A stretch of 64,000 nt of DNA from Bacillota bacterium (lineage in GTDB: Bacteria; Bacillota; Clostridia; Saccharofermentanales; Fastidiosipilaceae): contig JAEWGG010000010.1 in NCBI GenBank assembly GCA_023388435.1, positions 1 through 64,000 on the forward strand, given 5' to 3'. A program made the position numbers and the translations under genes. Positions 51,663-61,370 of this stretch are shown here, piece after piece (the first letter of the stretch is position 1; every line of letters starts with the position of its first letter). The notes beneath the pieces were generated by a model. The model was given only the letters and a program-made list of their open reading frames with translations, ran no database searches and had not been told where the DNA came from.

Positions 51663-54422
51663 ATGAGCAAGAGAGAGCAAAACACGGATTTGGGCACGGG
51701 GCAGCGTCGTCCGGAACTCCTGGCCCCAGCAGGCTCCTTTGCCGCCCTGGAGGCTGGTCTGGAAGCGGGGGCCGATGCCGTCTACTTCGGCCTTAGCAAA
51801 TTTAACGCGCGCAATGTGACCGAGGATTTTTGTCAGGAGCGCCTTCCTGAGATCCTGGAGCGAGTCTGGAACTGGGGGGCGAAGGCTTACCTGACACTGA
51901 ATACCCTGCTCTACGATGAGGAGCTGGGGGAGGCCCTGGCCCTGGCTGAGGCCGCCTACCTGGCTGGCGTCGATGCGGTGATCGTCCAGGACCTGGGCCT
52001 GATTCACGTTCTGCGGCGTTATTTGCCGGAGCTGGAGCTCCACGGGAGCACGCAGCTGCGCTGTTCCTCAGCTTCGGAGCTGGATTGGGCCCGCAGCCTG
52101 GGTCTCAGGCGAGTTGTTCTGGCCAGGGAGATGGGGCCAGAGGCGCTGCGCCGCGCCTTGGAGCGGGCGGCAGAACTGGACCTGGATCTGGAATTTTTTA
52201 TCCAGGGGGCCTACTGCATTTCCATGTCCGGGCACTGTCACATGAGCCAGGCCCGAGGCGGGCGCTCCGCCAATCGCGGGCTCTGCGCCCAGGCCTGTCG
52301 TCTGGGCTATCAGCTTCAGAGGCTTAGGCCAGACTCAGTAGACCTGCTCGGGGACTCAGCCTGTCTTTTATCCGCGGCGGACCTGTCTCTCTACTCTGAG
52401 CTCCCAAGCATTGCCCGTATGGGGCTGCACTCGCTCAAAATTGAAGGCCGTAAGCGTAGTCCGGCCTATGTGCGGGCGGCCGTGGCGGCCTATCGCCGCC
52501 GTTTGGACAGCTGGGTGGATCCGGGGCCCCACAGCGGTGAAGCCGAAGAGGATACGGGGGCCCAGGAAGACCTCCTGCGCCTGCGTTTGGCCTATAGTAA
52601 GGGGGCTCAGTACCAGGCGGCCCACTTTCTGGATCAGGATGGACGCAATCTGATTACGGGAAGGAGCAGCGGGCACCTGGGCATAGAGCTTGGTCAGATG
52701 GCGGCTGCCCGGGCTCAGCAGGGGCTCTTGTGCATTAAGAAGGCCCCGGACCTGCGTCTGCCACGGGGGGCTCTGGAGCGCAAGGCCGTTTTGCTGGTCC
52801 GGACCCAGGACGGGATGGAGCGGGCCTCTTGTCCGGTTGGTGAGATCTGGGAGGAGGGGGACCACATCCTGGCCCGCGGCTTCCATCCGGCGCAGCTCCG
52901 AAAGTTCCAAAGAACGGACCGCGTCTATTTGCAGGCCTCCCCAGCTGTGGAGCTCCAGCTGCAGAAGGAGCTGCGGGAGGCTGAGCGGCCCGAACTGCGG
53001 GTTCGCGTACAGTCAGGCCGCCTGACTGCCAGCCTCCATGCGCCCCGCTCCGGGCTTATGGCCCAGGCGGACATGGCCCTGGCAGCTCCTGCTGCGACTG
53101 GTGACCAGGGGACGGGACAGAGCTCCTCCCAGGTCCGCTGGTTTCGGGCCTTTTCCAAGTTGGGAGGGAGGCCCTACCGCTTAGGCGTTCTCGACCTGGC
53201 CTCTGACGTCTGCGGCAACTACAGCATGGCGGAGCTCAACGAGCTGCGTCGAAGCCTGCTCGCAGACCTGGATGAGGACCTAGTCCAGCGTCGGCGTCCA
53301 ACTGCTCCAGCTTGCAAATTGGAGGAAGGGGCGCTCAGGGTCTGTGAGCGGGAGCTGCTCAGTGGCCTGGGCGAAGTGAATGGTAGAGAGGGGCGGGATG
53401 CTGCTGGCCTGGTCTATTCCTGTCGTGAATTGGAGTCTGTAGACCTGCTTCCCGCCCTGCTTCAGGAGGCCCGTCAGAAGCAGGTCCAGGAGGGGGCCAG
53501 GGGCCTGCTTATCATCTTGCCTTTTTTTGACCTGCTGGGCCTGGAGCGTCAGGAGGCCAGGCGTTATTGTGAGGAAGGCTCCGCCTATCGGCCCGAGAGG
53601 AGCTGGGAGGAGGTCTGGACGAGATTTTGTCGCTGGCGTTCAGAACTCCCCTCAGATGTGGAACTGGGCCTGCGCCTGCCGCCGCTCATGGAAGCCTGGC
53701 AGGAAGACTGGCTCTGTCAATGGCTTCCCAGCTTAGGGCGAATTGCAGTCTGCTGCACGATGAATCATTATCAGATGCTACGGGCCAGGGGCCTGGACGT
53801 GGACTGGTATCCGGACCAGCAAGAGCAGGTCCTAAACCGCTTAGCAGCCCTGTATTACCTGAGAGCCGGGGCGCACTGTCTGAGCCCGGCCCTGGAATTT
53901 GATAGAGAACGTTTGAATTCCTGCTTGCGGACTTTTGCCAGACTTTGGCGGCAGGCTGAGAACGGGAGCTTGCCCCCGCTCTGGACCTCGCTTAACAAGG
54001 GGCAGGCGGTCATGTATAGTAAGCACTGCCCCGTTGGCCAGCGGCGTTTTGCTTGTCGGCGCTGTGCCGGTCAGCATTTTGCTCTGGATCAGGAGGGACG
54101 GAGCTACCAGCTTCTCTGCAAGCCGCGGGGGGGCTGTATGACTGAGATATACGACCCGGATGCCAGGCCGGGAACCTGGGGGCTGGGTAGAGAACTGTCA
54201 GATTTAAAATGGCCTCAGCTCAGTGTCTGGGAGGCCCTGTCGCCACGGAGACCCAAGCGCCCTTGTCCCAACCCTGGCGGGGACCCACGCAGCCAGAGGA
54301 GGCAGGAGCCGGGATGCTCGGGAGGGCGGAGCAGTACGGGGCGAAGGTGTCAGAGCGGGCGACGGAGAAAGGAAGATCTACATGGACGCAGGAAAAGTTC
54401 AACTAGGCATAGAGCGCATTAA
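51663..54422 (+). CDS. U32-family peptidase / hydroxylation-type protein with DUF3656 region
   Basis: The N-terminal U32 domain starts with PELLAPAGSFAALEAGLEAGADAVYFG and has the cysteine motif FFIQGAYCISMSGHCHMS followed by RGLCAQACRLGY. A long middle region matches the DUF3656-containing large U32 proteins. A second cysteine cluster (KHCPVGQRRFACRRCAGQ) is near the end. U32 members include collagenase-like proteins and enzymes of tRNA or ubiquinone hydroxylation that use Fe-S clusters. After LSVWEAL (about residue 860) the last 60 residues are Arg/Ser/Gly-rich and overlap dut by 41 bases, which suggests loss of the original stop or a frameshift. Confidence 0.87.
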   Translation: MSKREQNTDLGTGQRRPELLAPAGSFAALEAGLEAGADAVYFGLSKFNARNVTEDFCQERLPEILERVWNWGAKAYLTLNTLLYDEELGEALALAEAAYLAGVDAVIVQDLGLIHVLRRYLPELELHGSTQLRCSSASELDWARSLGLRRVVLAREMGPEALRRALERAAELDLDLEFFIQGAYCISMSGHCHMSQARGGRSANRGLCAQACRLGYQLQRLRPDSVDLLGDSACLLSAADLSLYSELPSIARMGLHSLKIEGRKRSPAYVRAAVAAYRRRLDSWVDPGPHSGEAEEDTGAQEDLLRLRLAYSKGAQYQAAHFLDQDGRNLITGRSSGHLGIELGQMAAARAQQGLLCIKKAPDLRLPRGALERKAVLLVRTQDGMERASCPVGEIWEEGDHILARGFHPAQLRKFQRTDRVYLQASPAVELQLQKELREAERPELRVRVQSGRLTASLHAPRSGLMAQADMALAAPAATGDQGTGQSSSQVRWFRAFSKLGGRPYRLGVLDLASDVCGNYSMAELNELRRSLLADLDEDLVQRRRPTAPACKLEEGALRVCERELLSGLGEVNGREGRDAAGLVYSCRELESVDLLPALLQEARQKQVQEGARGLLIILPFFDLLGLERQEARRYCEEGSAYRPERSWEEVWTRFCRWRSELPSDVELGLRLPPLMEAWQEDWLCQWLPSLGRIAVCCTMNHYQMLRARGLDVDWYPDQQEQVLNRLAALYYLRAGAHCLSPALEFDRERLNSCLRTFARLWRQAENGSLPPLWTSLNKGQAVMYSKHCPVGQRRFACRRCAGQHFALDQEGRSYQLLCKPRGGCMTEIYDPDARPGTWGLGRELSDLKWPQLSVWEALSPRRPKRPCPNPGGDPRSQRRQEPGCSGGRSSTGRRCQSGRRRKEDLHGRRKSSTRHRAH

Positions 54423-54897
54423 TTCGGAGGCTCGGCTGCCCTTCTACGCGCATGAAGGGGATGCGGGCATGGATGTCTGTGCGGCTGAGCACTGTATTCT
54501 GGCTCCTGGCGAGACCAGACCTATCCGCACCGGCTTAAAGCTGGCCATCCCTCGGGGCTACGAGATACAGGTCCGTCCGCGTTCGGGACTTTCGCTGAAG
54601 ACGCCTCTGCGCCTGCCCAACAGCCCGGGTACAATCGATTCTGGATACAAGGACGAGCTGATGATTCTGATGCAGAATACGAGTCGGGCGGATGAGGGTC
54701 ATTATACGGTCGAGGATAAGGGGAACTGCCAGGGGCGCTATGAGATCCGTCCTGGGGACCGCATCGCCCAGCTGGTCATGGCCCCGGTTGTCCAGGCGGA
54801 GCTCCTGCAGATTGACTCGGCGCAGGCCGCCAGCATTTCGGAGACAAGCAACCGTGGGGGCGGCTTCGGCCACAGCGGTATGCGGCACGAGGACTGA
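54382..54897 (+). CDS. dut: dUTP diphosphatase
   Basis: The trimeric dUTPase removes dUTP and supplies dUMP for thymidylate. The five motifs are visible in order: AGMDVCA, PRSGLSLK, GTIDSGYKDEL, PGDRIAQLV and NRGGGFGHSG. The third motif has Asp where Gly is usual (YxG). There are 171 residues, slightly long owing to an insertion around RADEGHYTVEDKG before motif four. I start at ATG 54382 behind GAGAAAGGAAG; it lies within the end of the U32 gene. tsaD begins two bases after its stop. Confidence 0.92.
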   Translation: MDAGKVQLGIERINSEARLPFYAHEGDAGMDVCAAEHCILAPGETRPIRTGLKLAIPRGYEIQVRPRSGLSLKTPLRLPNSPGTIDSGYKDELMILMQNTSRADEGHYTVEDKGNCQGRYEIRPGDRIAQLVMAPVVQAELLQIDSAQAASISETSNRGGGFGHSGMRHED

Positions 54898-54899
54898 GC

Positions 54900-55940
54900 A
54901 TGCGTATTTTAGCCCTGGAGTCTTCCTGTGATGAGATGGCCGCCTCGCTAGTCGAGGATGGTCGCCATGTCCTGGCCTCGTCTGTGGCCTCGCAGATCAG
55001 TCTGCACCGCCACTTTGGGGGTGTCGTTCCGGAAATTGCGTCGCGCAAGCATGTCGAGGCTCTGATTCCCGTTCTGGACTCCTGTCTGGATCAGGTCCCC
55101 GGTGGCTGGGAGGCGGTCGATGCCCTGGCAGTCACGGCGGGTCCGGGACTTGTCGGTTCGCTTCTGGTCGCGGTAACGGCGGCTAAGGCCCTGGCTCTGG
55201 CCCTGAATAAGCCGCTCTATGGCATCCATCACATTGCGGGACACATCGCGGCCAACTATCTCTGTCACGAAGACTTCAGTCCGCCGTTCATCTGTCTGGT
55301 GGCCTCAGGTGGTCACAGCCATATCGTATACTGCGCGGACTACGGTCAGTTTGAACTCCTGGGGCGCAGCCGGGACGATGCCGCGGGGGAGGCCTTCGAT
55401 AAAGTCGCCCGCGTCCTGGGGCTGCCATACCCTGGAGGACCGGAAATTGACCGCCTCGCCCAGGAGGGGCGGGCGGATGCCTTTACGTTCCCCGAGGCCA
55501 AGCTGGGAGCATCCCTGGATTTTTCTTTCAGCGGTTTGAAAACTTATGCCATCAACCGCATTCACCAGGCCGAGCAGCGGGGTGAGACGCTCAATAAGGC
55601 TGATTTCGCCGCCTCCTTTCAGCGGGCGGTGGTTCAGACGCTCTGCCATAAGGCGCTGGAGGCCTGCCGCCAGAAGGGGCTCAGGCGCCTGGCCCTGGCC
55701 GGCGGTGTGGCGGCAAACCGTCAGTTGAGAGAGCGCCTGGCGGCGGAGTCCCAGGCCCTTGGCCTGGACTTCTATTGTCCGGAGCTTCGCTACTGTACGG
55801 ATAATGCCGACATGATTGGCGCTGCGGCTTACTACTATATACAGGCTGGAGCCCCGCCTGCCGACAGCGGCCTCAACGCCCGAGCCAGCTGGTCTCTGGA
55901 GGACTTTTCCTGGCCAGCACTAAAGAGAGTGAGGAGCTGA
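54900..55940 (+). CDS. tsaD: tRNA N6-adenosine threonylcarbamoyltransferase
   Basis: TsaD transfers threonylcarbamoyl to A37 of ANN-reading tRNAs. ESSCDEMAASLV opens the ASKHA fold, the metal ligands lie in HHIAGH, and GGHSHIVY, GEAFDKVARVLGLPYPGG and LAGGVAANRQLRERL are all canonical. The 346 residues match the family. Its partners tsaB, tsaC and tsaE are not in the window, but tcdA, which acts on the product, is at 13530. Confidence 0.96.
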   Translation: MRILALESSCDEMAASLVEDGRHVLASSVASQISLHRHFGGVVPEIASRKHVEALIPVLDSCLDQVPGGWEAVDALAVTAGPGLVGSLLVAVTAAKALALALNKPLYGIHHIAGHIAANYLCHEDFSPPFICLVASGGHSHIVYCADYGQFELLGRSRDDAAGEAFDKVARVLGLPYPGGPEIDRLAQEGRADAFTFPEAKLGASLDFSFSGLKTYAINRIHQAEQRGETLNKADFAASFQRAVVQTLCHKALEACRQKGLRRLALAGGVAANRQLRERLAAESQALGLDFYCPELRYCTDNADMIGAAAYYYIQAGAPPADSGLNARASWSLEDFSWPALKRVRS

Positions 55941-55943
55941 ACT

Positions 55944-56408
55944 ATGGCAGCGGAGAAGGGTACAAAAGAAATTGTCTACAATCGCAAGGCCCGCCATCTT
56001 TACCATTTTCTGGAGCAGTTTGAAGCGGGGATTGTGCTCACGGGGACGGAGGTCAAGTCCCTGCGCGGCGGACGCTGCAACCTCGTCGACAGCTACGCCC
56101 AGGTCAAGGGCGGCGAGCTCTACCTGCAGGGTCTGCACATCAGTCCCTACGAACATGGCAACCGCTTCAATCCTGAGCCCGAGCGCAGCCGCAAACTGCT
56201 CATGCACAAGAGAGAAATCGTGAAACTCTACGGCCGAGTCAAACAGGAGGGGCTGACCCTCGTGCCGCTGAGACTTTACTTCAAGGCGGGAAAGGTCAAG
56301 GTGGAGCTGGCCCTGGCCCGCGGCAAAAAGGACTATGACAAGCGCGAGACCAAGCGTGAGCGCGAGGCGGAACGGCGCATTGCCCGGGCTCTAAAGGAGC
56401 GAGCGTAG
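55944..56408 (+). CDS. smpB: SsrA-binding protein SmpB
   Basis: SmpB carries tmRNA to stalled ribosomes. The family's opening YNRKARHLYHFLEQFEAGIV, then LTGTEVKSLRGGRCNLVDSY, is present, along with the basic C-terminal helix KKDYDKRETKREREAERRIA. At 154 residues it is standard. It starts three bases after tsaD. The tmRNA gene itself is not seen nearby. Confidence 0.96.
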   Translation: MAAEKGTKEIVYNRKARHLYHFLEQFEAGIVLTGTEVKSLRGGRCNLVDSYAQVKGGELYLQGLHISPYEHGNRFNPEPERSRKLLMHKREIVKLYGRVKQEGLTLVPLRLYFKAGKVKVELALARGKKDYDKRETKREREAERRIARALKERA

Positions 56409-56468
56409 GGCCGCGGAGGCGGAGAGCCCGGCGTCGGGCAGGAGGTCTTTGTTTTAGCGCGTTCGTTC

Positions 56469-56497
56469 TTGCTTTTGTCGAGAGCTTATGATAGTAT
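56469..56497 (+). promoter_or_regulatory. Promoter for rpsB-tsf
   Basis: TTGCTT (56469-56474), a 17-base spacer and TAGTAT (56492-56497). The leader to rpsB is about 108 bases, long enough for autoregulation, but I could not identify a specific S2-binding structure. Confidence 0.6.
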
Positions 56498-56611
56498 CTT
56501 GTGCGGCTTTCACTAGCCAATACACACACAGTAGCTTGCCCCTGTGCCGGATAAGGTTTGCCGAAGACGATACGGCGGCAGCTGTGGAGGAATTAACAGG
56601 AGGAATTTATT

Positions 56612-57346
56612 ATGGCAGTTATCAGCATGAAGCAGCTCCTCGAAGCTGGCGTCCACTTCGGTCACCAGACCCGTCGCTGGAACCCCAAGATGGCGGAGTA
56701 CATCTACACGGAGCGCAATGGGATCTACATCATCGACCTGCAGAAGACGGTGAAGAAGGCCGATGAGGCCTACATGTTTGTCCGCAGCGTGGCCGAGAAG
56801 GGTGGGAAGATCCTCTTCGTAGGGACCAAGAAGCAGGCCCAGGATTCGATCCGTGAGGAGGCCGAGCGCTGCGGCATGTTCTACATCAACAACCGCTGGT
56901 TGGGCGGCACGCTGACCAACTTCAGCACCATCAAGACCCGCATTAACCGCCTTAAGGAGCTGGAGCGTATGGCCGAGGACGGCCGCTTCGATCTGCTGAC
57001 CAAGAAGGAGGCGGCGAAGCTGGGCCTGGAGCACGACAAGCTCGAAGCCAACCTGGGTGGCATTAAGGAGATGCGCCGCCTGCCCGACGCCCTCTTCGTC
57101 GTCGATCCCAAGAAGGAGAACATCGCCGTCGCCGAGGCCCGCCGTCTGGGCATTCCCATCGTGGGCATTGTCGATACCAACTGTGATCCGGACGAGGTCG
57201 ACTACATCATCCCCGGCAATGACGACGCCATCCGTGCCGTTAAGCTGATCGCCGGTAAGATGGCCGACGCTGTTCTGGAGGGCCGTCAGGGTGAGCAGGA
57301 AGCCGCCGAGAGCGAGAAGAGCGAAGAGGCCGAGGTCGTCGCCTGA
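56612..57346 (+). CDS. rpsB: 30S ribosomal protein S2
   Basis: S2 starts with [20 protein letters not shown] and continues with [22 protein letters not shown] and [12 protein letters not shown], all highly conserved. The C-terminal 20 residues are acidic. AACAGGAGGAA precedes the ATG. At 244 residues it is typical. The codon use is strongly biased, as expected for a ribosomal protein. It heads the rpsB-tsf transcript. Confidence 0.98.
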   Translation: MAVISMKQLLEAGVHFGHQTRRWNPKMAEYIYTERNGIYIIDLQKTVKKADEAYMFVRSVAEKGGKILFVGTKKQAQDSIREEAERCGMFYINNRWLGGTLTNFSTIKTRINRLKELERMAEDGRFDLLTKKEAAKLGLEHDKLEANLGGIKEMRRLPDALFVVDPKKENIAVAEARRLGIPIVGIVDTNCDPDEVDYIIPGNDDAIRAVKLIAGKMADAVLEGRQGEQEAAESEKSEEAEVVA

Positions 57347-57394
57347 CTTGTCAGGGAGACGTCCGGCTGAGAAATCCTAGATAGGAGAGAGACC

Positions 57395-58045
57395 ATGGCA
57401 GATATTTCGATTAATCTGATCAAGGAGCTGCGCGAGAAGACCGGTTCCGGCATGATGGACTGCAAGAAGGCCCTGGCCGAGAACAACAATGATATCGAGA
57501 AGGCCATCGCCTGGCTGCGTGAGAAGGGCATTGCCAGCGCCGGGAAGAAGGCCTCCCGTATTGCCGCCGAGGGCGTTGTTGATTCCTACATCCACATGGG
57601 TGGCCGCATCGGTGTGCTGATTGAGGTCAACATCGAGACCGACTTCGCCGCCAAGAACGAGGAGTTTAAGAACTTTGTCCACGATGTGGCCATGCAGGTC
57701 GCGGCTATGAATCCGAAGTGGATCTCCCGCGAGGATGTGCCCGCTGAGGCCGTCGCCGCTGAGGAGACCATCATTCGCAACCAGTGCGAGAATGAGGGCA
57801 AGAAGGGCCCCTTTGTCGAGAAGATCGTCGAGGGCAAGCTGAACAAGTTCTATGCCGAGAATTGCCTGCTGGAGCAGCCCTTCGTCCGCGATGACAAGAA
57901 GAGCATCGAAGAGATCCTGAAGGAGCTCATCGCGAAGATCGGTGAAAACATTAAGATTCGCCGCTTCACCCGCTATGAGATGGGCGAGGGCCTTGAGAAG
58001 AAGGAAGAGGACTTCGCCGCTGAGGTGGCCAAGCAGCTGCAGTAA
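57395..58045 (+). CDS. tsf: Translation elongation factor Ts (short form)
   Basis: EF-Ts exchanges GDP on EF-Tu. The N-terminal UBA-like segment [18 protein letters not shown] and the core [18 protein letters not shown] are conserved, and the TDFV-type contact is present as TDFA. The protein has only 216 residues because one core subdomain is missing, as in many Firmicutes and Cyanobacteria. It follows rpsB after 48 bases, with GGAGAGA before the ATG, and ends at a strong terminator. Confidence 0.97.
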   Translation: MADISINLIKELREKTGSGMMDCKKALAENNNDIEKAIAWLREKGIASAGKKASRIAAEGVVDSYIHMGGRIGVLIEVNIETDFAAKNEEFKNFVHDVAMQVAAMNPKWISREDVPAEAVAAEETIIRNQCENEGKKGPFVEKIVEGKLNKFYAENCLLEQPFVRDDKKSIEEILKELIAKIGENIKIRRFTRYEMGEGLEKKEEDFAAEVAKQLQ

Positions 58046-58053
58046 GTAAGCGA

Positions 58054-58088
58054 GGACGTGTTTCACCCCGTGGGGCACGTCCTTTTTT
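58054..58088 (+). terminator. Intrinsic terminator after tsf
   Basis: GGACGTG (58054-58060) pairs with CACGTCC (58076-58082); an inner CCCC/GGGG extends the stem after a bulge, and TTTTTT follows. Confidence 0.88.
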
Positions 58089-58146
58089 ACGTCGTCCAGG
58101 ACGCACCTTGCGACCTCGGACGACTTCTTTATATGGAGGTAAGAAA

Positions 58147-58854
58147 ATGGCGGAGCTGGCGTACAGACGTGTCCTGCTGAAGATTTCGGGCGAAGCCCTG
58201 GCCGGAAGCCGTGGCTGGGGACTGGATAATGAGACGATCCATGAGATTGCCAAGACAGTCAAGGAAGTTCACGACAAGGGTTGTGAACTGGCCATTGTGG
58301 TTGGCGGTGGCAACTTCTGGCGCGGTCGGACCTCCGAGGGGATGGACCGGGTGACGGCGGACCACATGGGCATGCTGGCCACGGCGATGAACGCGATGGC
58401 CCTGAGTGATGCCCTGGAGCAATTGGGGGCCACGACGCGGGTGATGAGCGCGATTGAGATGCGCCAGATCACGGAGACCTATATCCGTCGTCGCGCCCTG
58501 CGCCATCTGGAGAAGGGACGCATCATTATTTTTGCCTGTGGCACGGGCAACCCCTATTTCTCTACCGACTCGGCCATGGCCCTACGCGCGGCGGAGATTG
58601 AGGCGGACCTGGTGATGAAGGCCACCAATGTGGACGGAGTCTACGACAAGGATCCCCAGAAGCACGCCGACGCCCAGCGCTACAGCAAGATCAGCCACAT
58701 GGAGGTCCTGCAGAAGCAGCTGCGGATCATGGATGCCAATGCGGCGGCAATCTGCCGTGACAACGCCCTGAAGATTCAGGTCTTCAGTCTGAAAGAGCCG
58801 CAGAATATCATGCGCATCGTCTGTGGTGAGGATGTGGGCACCCTCGTGTATTAA
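58147..58854 (+). CDS. pyrH: UMP kinase
   Basis: This amino-acid-kinase-fold enzyme converts UMP, the product of the pyr operon, to [14 protein letters not shown] is the N-terminal phosphate-binding strand, and [22 protein letters not shown] [12 protein letters not shown] and [12 protein letters not shown] are typical. At 235 residues it fits. I start at ATG 58147, behind GGAGGTAAG. It is separated by terminators from tsf upstream and frr downstream. Confidence 0.96.
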   Translation: MAELAYRRVLLKISGEALAGSRGWGLDNETIHEIAKTVKEVHDKGCELAIVVGGGNFWRGRTSEGMDRVTADHMGMLATAMNAMALSDALEQLGATTRVMSAIEMRQITETYIRRRALRHLEKGRIIIFACGTGNPYFSTDSAMALRAAEIEADLVMKATNVDGVYDKDPQKHADAQRYSKISHMEVLQKQLRIMDANAAAICRDNALKIQVFSLKEPQNIMRIVCGEDVGTLVY

Positions 58855-58873
58855 TACCTGGGCTAAAGTCTGT

Positions 58874-58911
58874 GACGGGCTGTCGGCAGGGCCGATGGCC
58901 CGTCTACTTTT
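58874..58911 (+). terminator. Probable terminator between pyrH and frr
   Basis: GACGGG (58874-58879) pairs with CCCGTC (58899-58904), and inner TCGGC pairs with GCCGA, followed by TACTTTT. The short T-run may allow readthrough into frr. Confidence 0.5.
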
Positions 58912-58967
58912 AAGCCCGAGATATGGTAACATGCTAGGCAGAAAGACCCTCAATGAAGGAGAGACTT

Positions 58968-59537
58968 ATGGCGATTGAACTGACGAAGGAGACCTACAGA
59001 CCCTATGAAGAGAAGATGGAGCAGCGCTGTGAGCAGCTTCAGGAGATTCTGAACACCATCCGCGCCGGCCGGGCCAACCCCCGCGTTTTGGACCAGATTC
59101 AGGTGGAGTACTACGGGACGCCTACGCCGCTCAATCAGGTGGCGAATATCCAGGTCCCAGAGGCCCGCATGATCAGCATTACCCCCTGGGACCAGTCCCT
59201 GTTGAAGGAGATCGAGAAGGCCATCCTGAGCTCGGATCTGGGCCTGAATCCCAACAACGACGGCAAGTGCATCCGCCTGACCTTCCCCCCGCTGACGGAG
59301 GAGCGCCGCAAGGAGCTGGTCAAGCAGGTGCAGAAGTACGGTGAGGAGGCCAAGGTGGGCATTCGCGCAGTGCGCCGTGACTGTATGGATATGCTCAAGG
59401 GCCACCACAAGAAAAAGGAGATCGGCGACGATATTCTCCGTGACGCCGAGCAGGAGATCCAGAAACGTACGGATAAGTACACGAAGCATGTCGACCAGAT
59501 TGTGGGCGACAAGGAAAAGGACCTCTTGTCCATCTGA
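58968..59537 (+). CDS. frr: Ribosome recycling factor
   Basis: RRF splits post-termination ribosomes with EF-G. LNTIRAGRANPRVLDQIQVEYYG, PLNQVANIQVPEARMI and RKELVKQVQKYGEEAKVGIR are canonical segments. The 189-residue length is standard. I start at ATG 58968 behind GAAGGAGAG; an ATG at 58953 is in frame but lacks such a site. Its TGA stop shares its last base with the ATG of uppS. Confidence 0.97.
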   Translation: MAIELTKETYRPYEEKMEQRCEQLQEILNTIRAGRANPRVLDQIQVEYYGTPTPLNQVANIQVPEARMISITPWDQSLLKEIEKAILSSDLGLNPNNDGKCIRLTFPPLTEERRKELVKQVQKYGEEAKVGIRAVRRDCMDMLKGHHKKKEIGDDILRDAEQEIQKRTDKYTKHVDQIVGDKEKDLLSI

Positions 59538-60334
59538 TGGGTGGCTTACTTACACGCCTGTTGGGGCGCTCCCGGCCGAGGCAGGGACGGGGAGAGAAGG
59601 GTCAGGCCCTGGACCTGCTCCGCAGCAAGGATTCCGATCGGGAGCTGCCGCGGCATGTGGCGATTATCATGGACGGCAATGGACGCTGGGCCAGGGAGCG
59701 CCACCTGCCCCGCCAGGCGGGGCACCGCGCAGGGGCGGAGAATCTGCGACAGATCTGTGAGGTGGCGGCCCGCGCCGGCCTCTCCTACCTGACGGTCTAT
59801 GCCTTTTCCACAGAAAACTGGAAGCGTCCGGCCGCTGAGGTGGAGACCCTGATGGGCCTTTTTCTGGAATTCCTGGAACGCTATGATGCGGAATTGGAGG
59901 CCAACGGGGTGCGTCTGCGCTTTATGGGGGAGCGGAGCCGACTTTCGCCGCGCATCCAGGCAGCTCTGGGGGCGGCAGAGGCCCGTTCGGAGCAGCGTAA
60001 GGGTCTGCAGCTGATCCTGGCCTTTAATTATGGCGGCCGCGATGAGCTGCTGAGGGCCGTCAAGCGGGCGTCCCGCGAACTTGGGGCCCAGGGGCTCGAG
60101 CACTTGGATGAGGCGGGTTTGGCCCGCTATCTGGACCTCCCGGATGTGCCGGACCCGGAGCTTATTATTCGCACGAGCGGCGAGCTGCGCCTGTCCAACT
60201 TTCTCCTCTGGCAGGCGGCTTACAGCGAGTTTTATATTACGGACCGTTATTGGCCGGACTTCCATGAGGAGGACTTGGCCGTAGCCCTCGAGGCCTATGG
60301 GCGGAGGGAGCGGCGCTTCGGTGGATTGAAATAG
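59537..60334 (+). CDS. uppS: Isoprenyl transferase (undecaprenyl diphosphate synthase type)
   Basis: It builds the C55 lipid carrier for cell-wall synthesis. HVAIIMDGNGRWA contains the catalytic Asp; YAFSTENWKRP and IIRTSGELRLSNFLLWQ are the diphosphate- and substrate-binding segments, and SEFYITDRYWPDF closes the family signature. About 35 extra residues precede the core. Translation is coupled to frr by one shared base. cdsA follows after ten bases. Confidence 0.95.
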   Translation: MGGLLTRLLGRSRPRQGRGEKGQALDLLRSKDSDRELPRHVAIIMDGNGRWARERHLPRQAGHRAGAENLRQICEVAARAGLSYLTVYAFSTENWKRPAAEVETLMGLFLEFLERYDAELEANGVRLRFMGERSRLSPRIQAALGAAEARSEQRKGLQLILAFNYGGRDELLRAVKRASRELGAQGLEHLDEAGLARYLDLPDVPDPELIIRTSGELRLSNFLLWQAAYSEFYITDRYWPDFHEEDLAVALEAYGRRERRFGGLK

Positions 60335-60344
60335 GAGGCTAGCT

Positions 60345-61286
60345 ATGAATTCGCGCGTTTTGACGGGGGCCATATTTGCTATCTTACTCTTGGCCGTCTT
60401 GATTCCGGCCTTTGTCTGGCCCCTCTGGACCGTCTTCTTCCTGCTTCTGGTGGGGCTCTTTCTGGCCTTGGAATACCACCAGGCCATGCAGCGTATTTTT
60501 CGTCCTCTGTCCCTCGCCTTGACCCTGAGTTCCGTGGCGGTCTCCATTCTGGGCCTGCTCCCACTGTTGGTGGAAGGGAAAAAATTTCGTGGCTGGCAGT
60601 TCATTCCCAGCGCCCTGCTTCCGCCCCTGGGCTATTCGGAGACCTGGCAGCGGGACTATCGCTATCTGGTCGGCCGCAGCTTCCTGTATTTCCTGGCAGG
60701 GGCGAGCCTTCTGCTCATCCTGGCTGTGGTGTACACGGTCCTAAGTCGCGGGGCTGAGCGCCTTCCGCAGACGGTGACGGCCCTGGCCCCCCTGTTCTAT
60801 ATCGCCTTCCCCCTCATGCTGGTCAGCGTCTGGCTCTTCGCTCTGCCGAATGGTTACCGCTGGATTTTCCTGGCCTTCTTCCTGCCCTGTATCTGTGATG
60901 TGGGGGCCTACTATGGGGGGCGCTTCTTCGGCAAGACGCCCTTTTTTCACCACCTCTCTCCGAAGAAAACCTGGGAGGGGGCTGCCGCTGGTCTGGCCTT
61001 GGCGGCCCTGGTATCGGGGCTCTATTTCCTCTTTTTTCTGAGCGGGAACTACGCACCTTTTAGAGGCCGTGGCCTGGCCTTCCTCTGGGGGCTGATTTCT
61101 GGGGCTCTGATTGCGGTGGCGGGGGAACTGGGCGACCTCTTTGCCTCGGCCTTGAAACGCTGGAGCGGTATCAAGGATTTCAGCTCCATCCTGCCGGGAC
61201 ACGGAGGACTTCTGGATCGCTTTGACAGCATCTTGTTTGCCTTACCGCTCAGCTTTTTCTTATCATTGCTCTACTATGCTCACTGA
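60345..61286 (+). CDS. cdsA: Phosphatidate cytidylyltransferase
   Basis: CdsA makes CDP-diacylglycerol for phospholipid synthesis. About eight hydrophobic segments are visible in 313 residues. SPKKTWEGAAAG and the family signature toward the C-terminus, ALKRWSGIKDFSSILPGHGGLLDRFDS in part, with its paired Asp residues, are intact. GGAGGC precedes the ATG. The gene lies in the conserved uppS-cdsA-dxr-rseP order. Confidence 0.94.
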   Translation: MNSRVLTGAIFAILLLAVLIPAFVWPLWTVFFLLLVGLFLALEYHQAMQRIFRPLSLALTLSSVAVSILGLLPLLVEGKKFRGWQFIPSALLPPLGYSETWQRDYRYLVGRSFLYFLAGASLLLILAVVYTVLSRGAERLPQTVTALAPLFYIAFPLMLVSVWLFALPNGYRWIFLAFFLPCICDVGAYYGGRFFGKTPFFHHLSPKKTWEGAAAGLALAALVSGLYFLFFLSGNYAPFRGRGLAFLWGLISGALIAVAGELGDLFASALKRWSGIKDFSSILPGHGGLLDRFDSILFALPLSFFLSLLYYAH

Positions 61287-61370
61287 GTGCTCGGAGCTGA
61301 GCTTGGAGGCCCATCAGGAGGAGTGACCGGCAGGGAACTCCTCCTCTCTTGTATAGAAGGGAAGAGAACA

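Noticed and set aside
56498..56611. tmRNA gene near smpB
   Set aside because: The sequence is too short and has no tRNA-like ends or tag frame; it is the rpsB leader.
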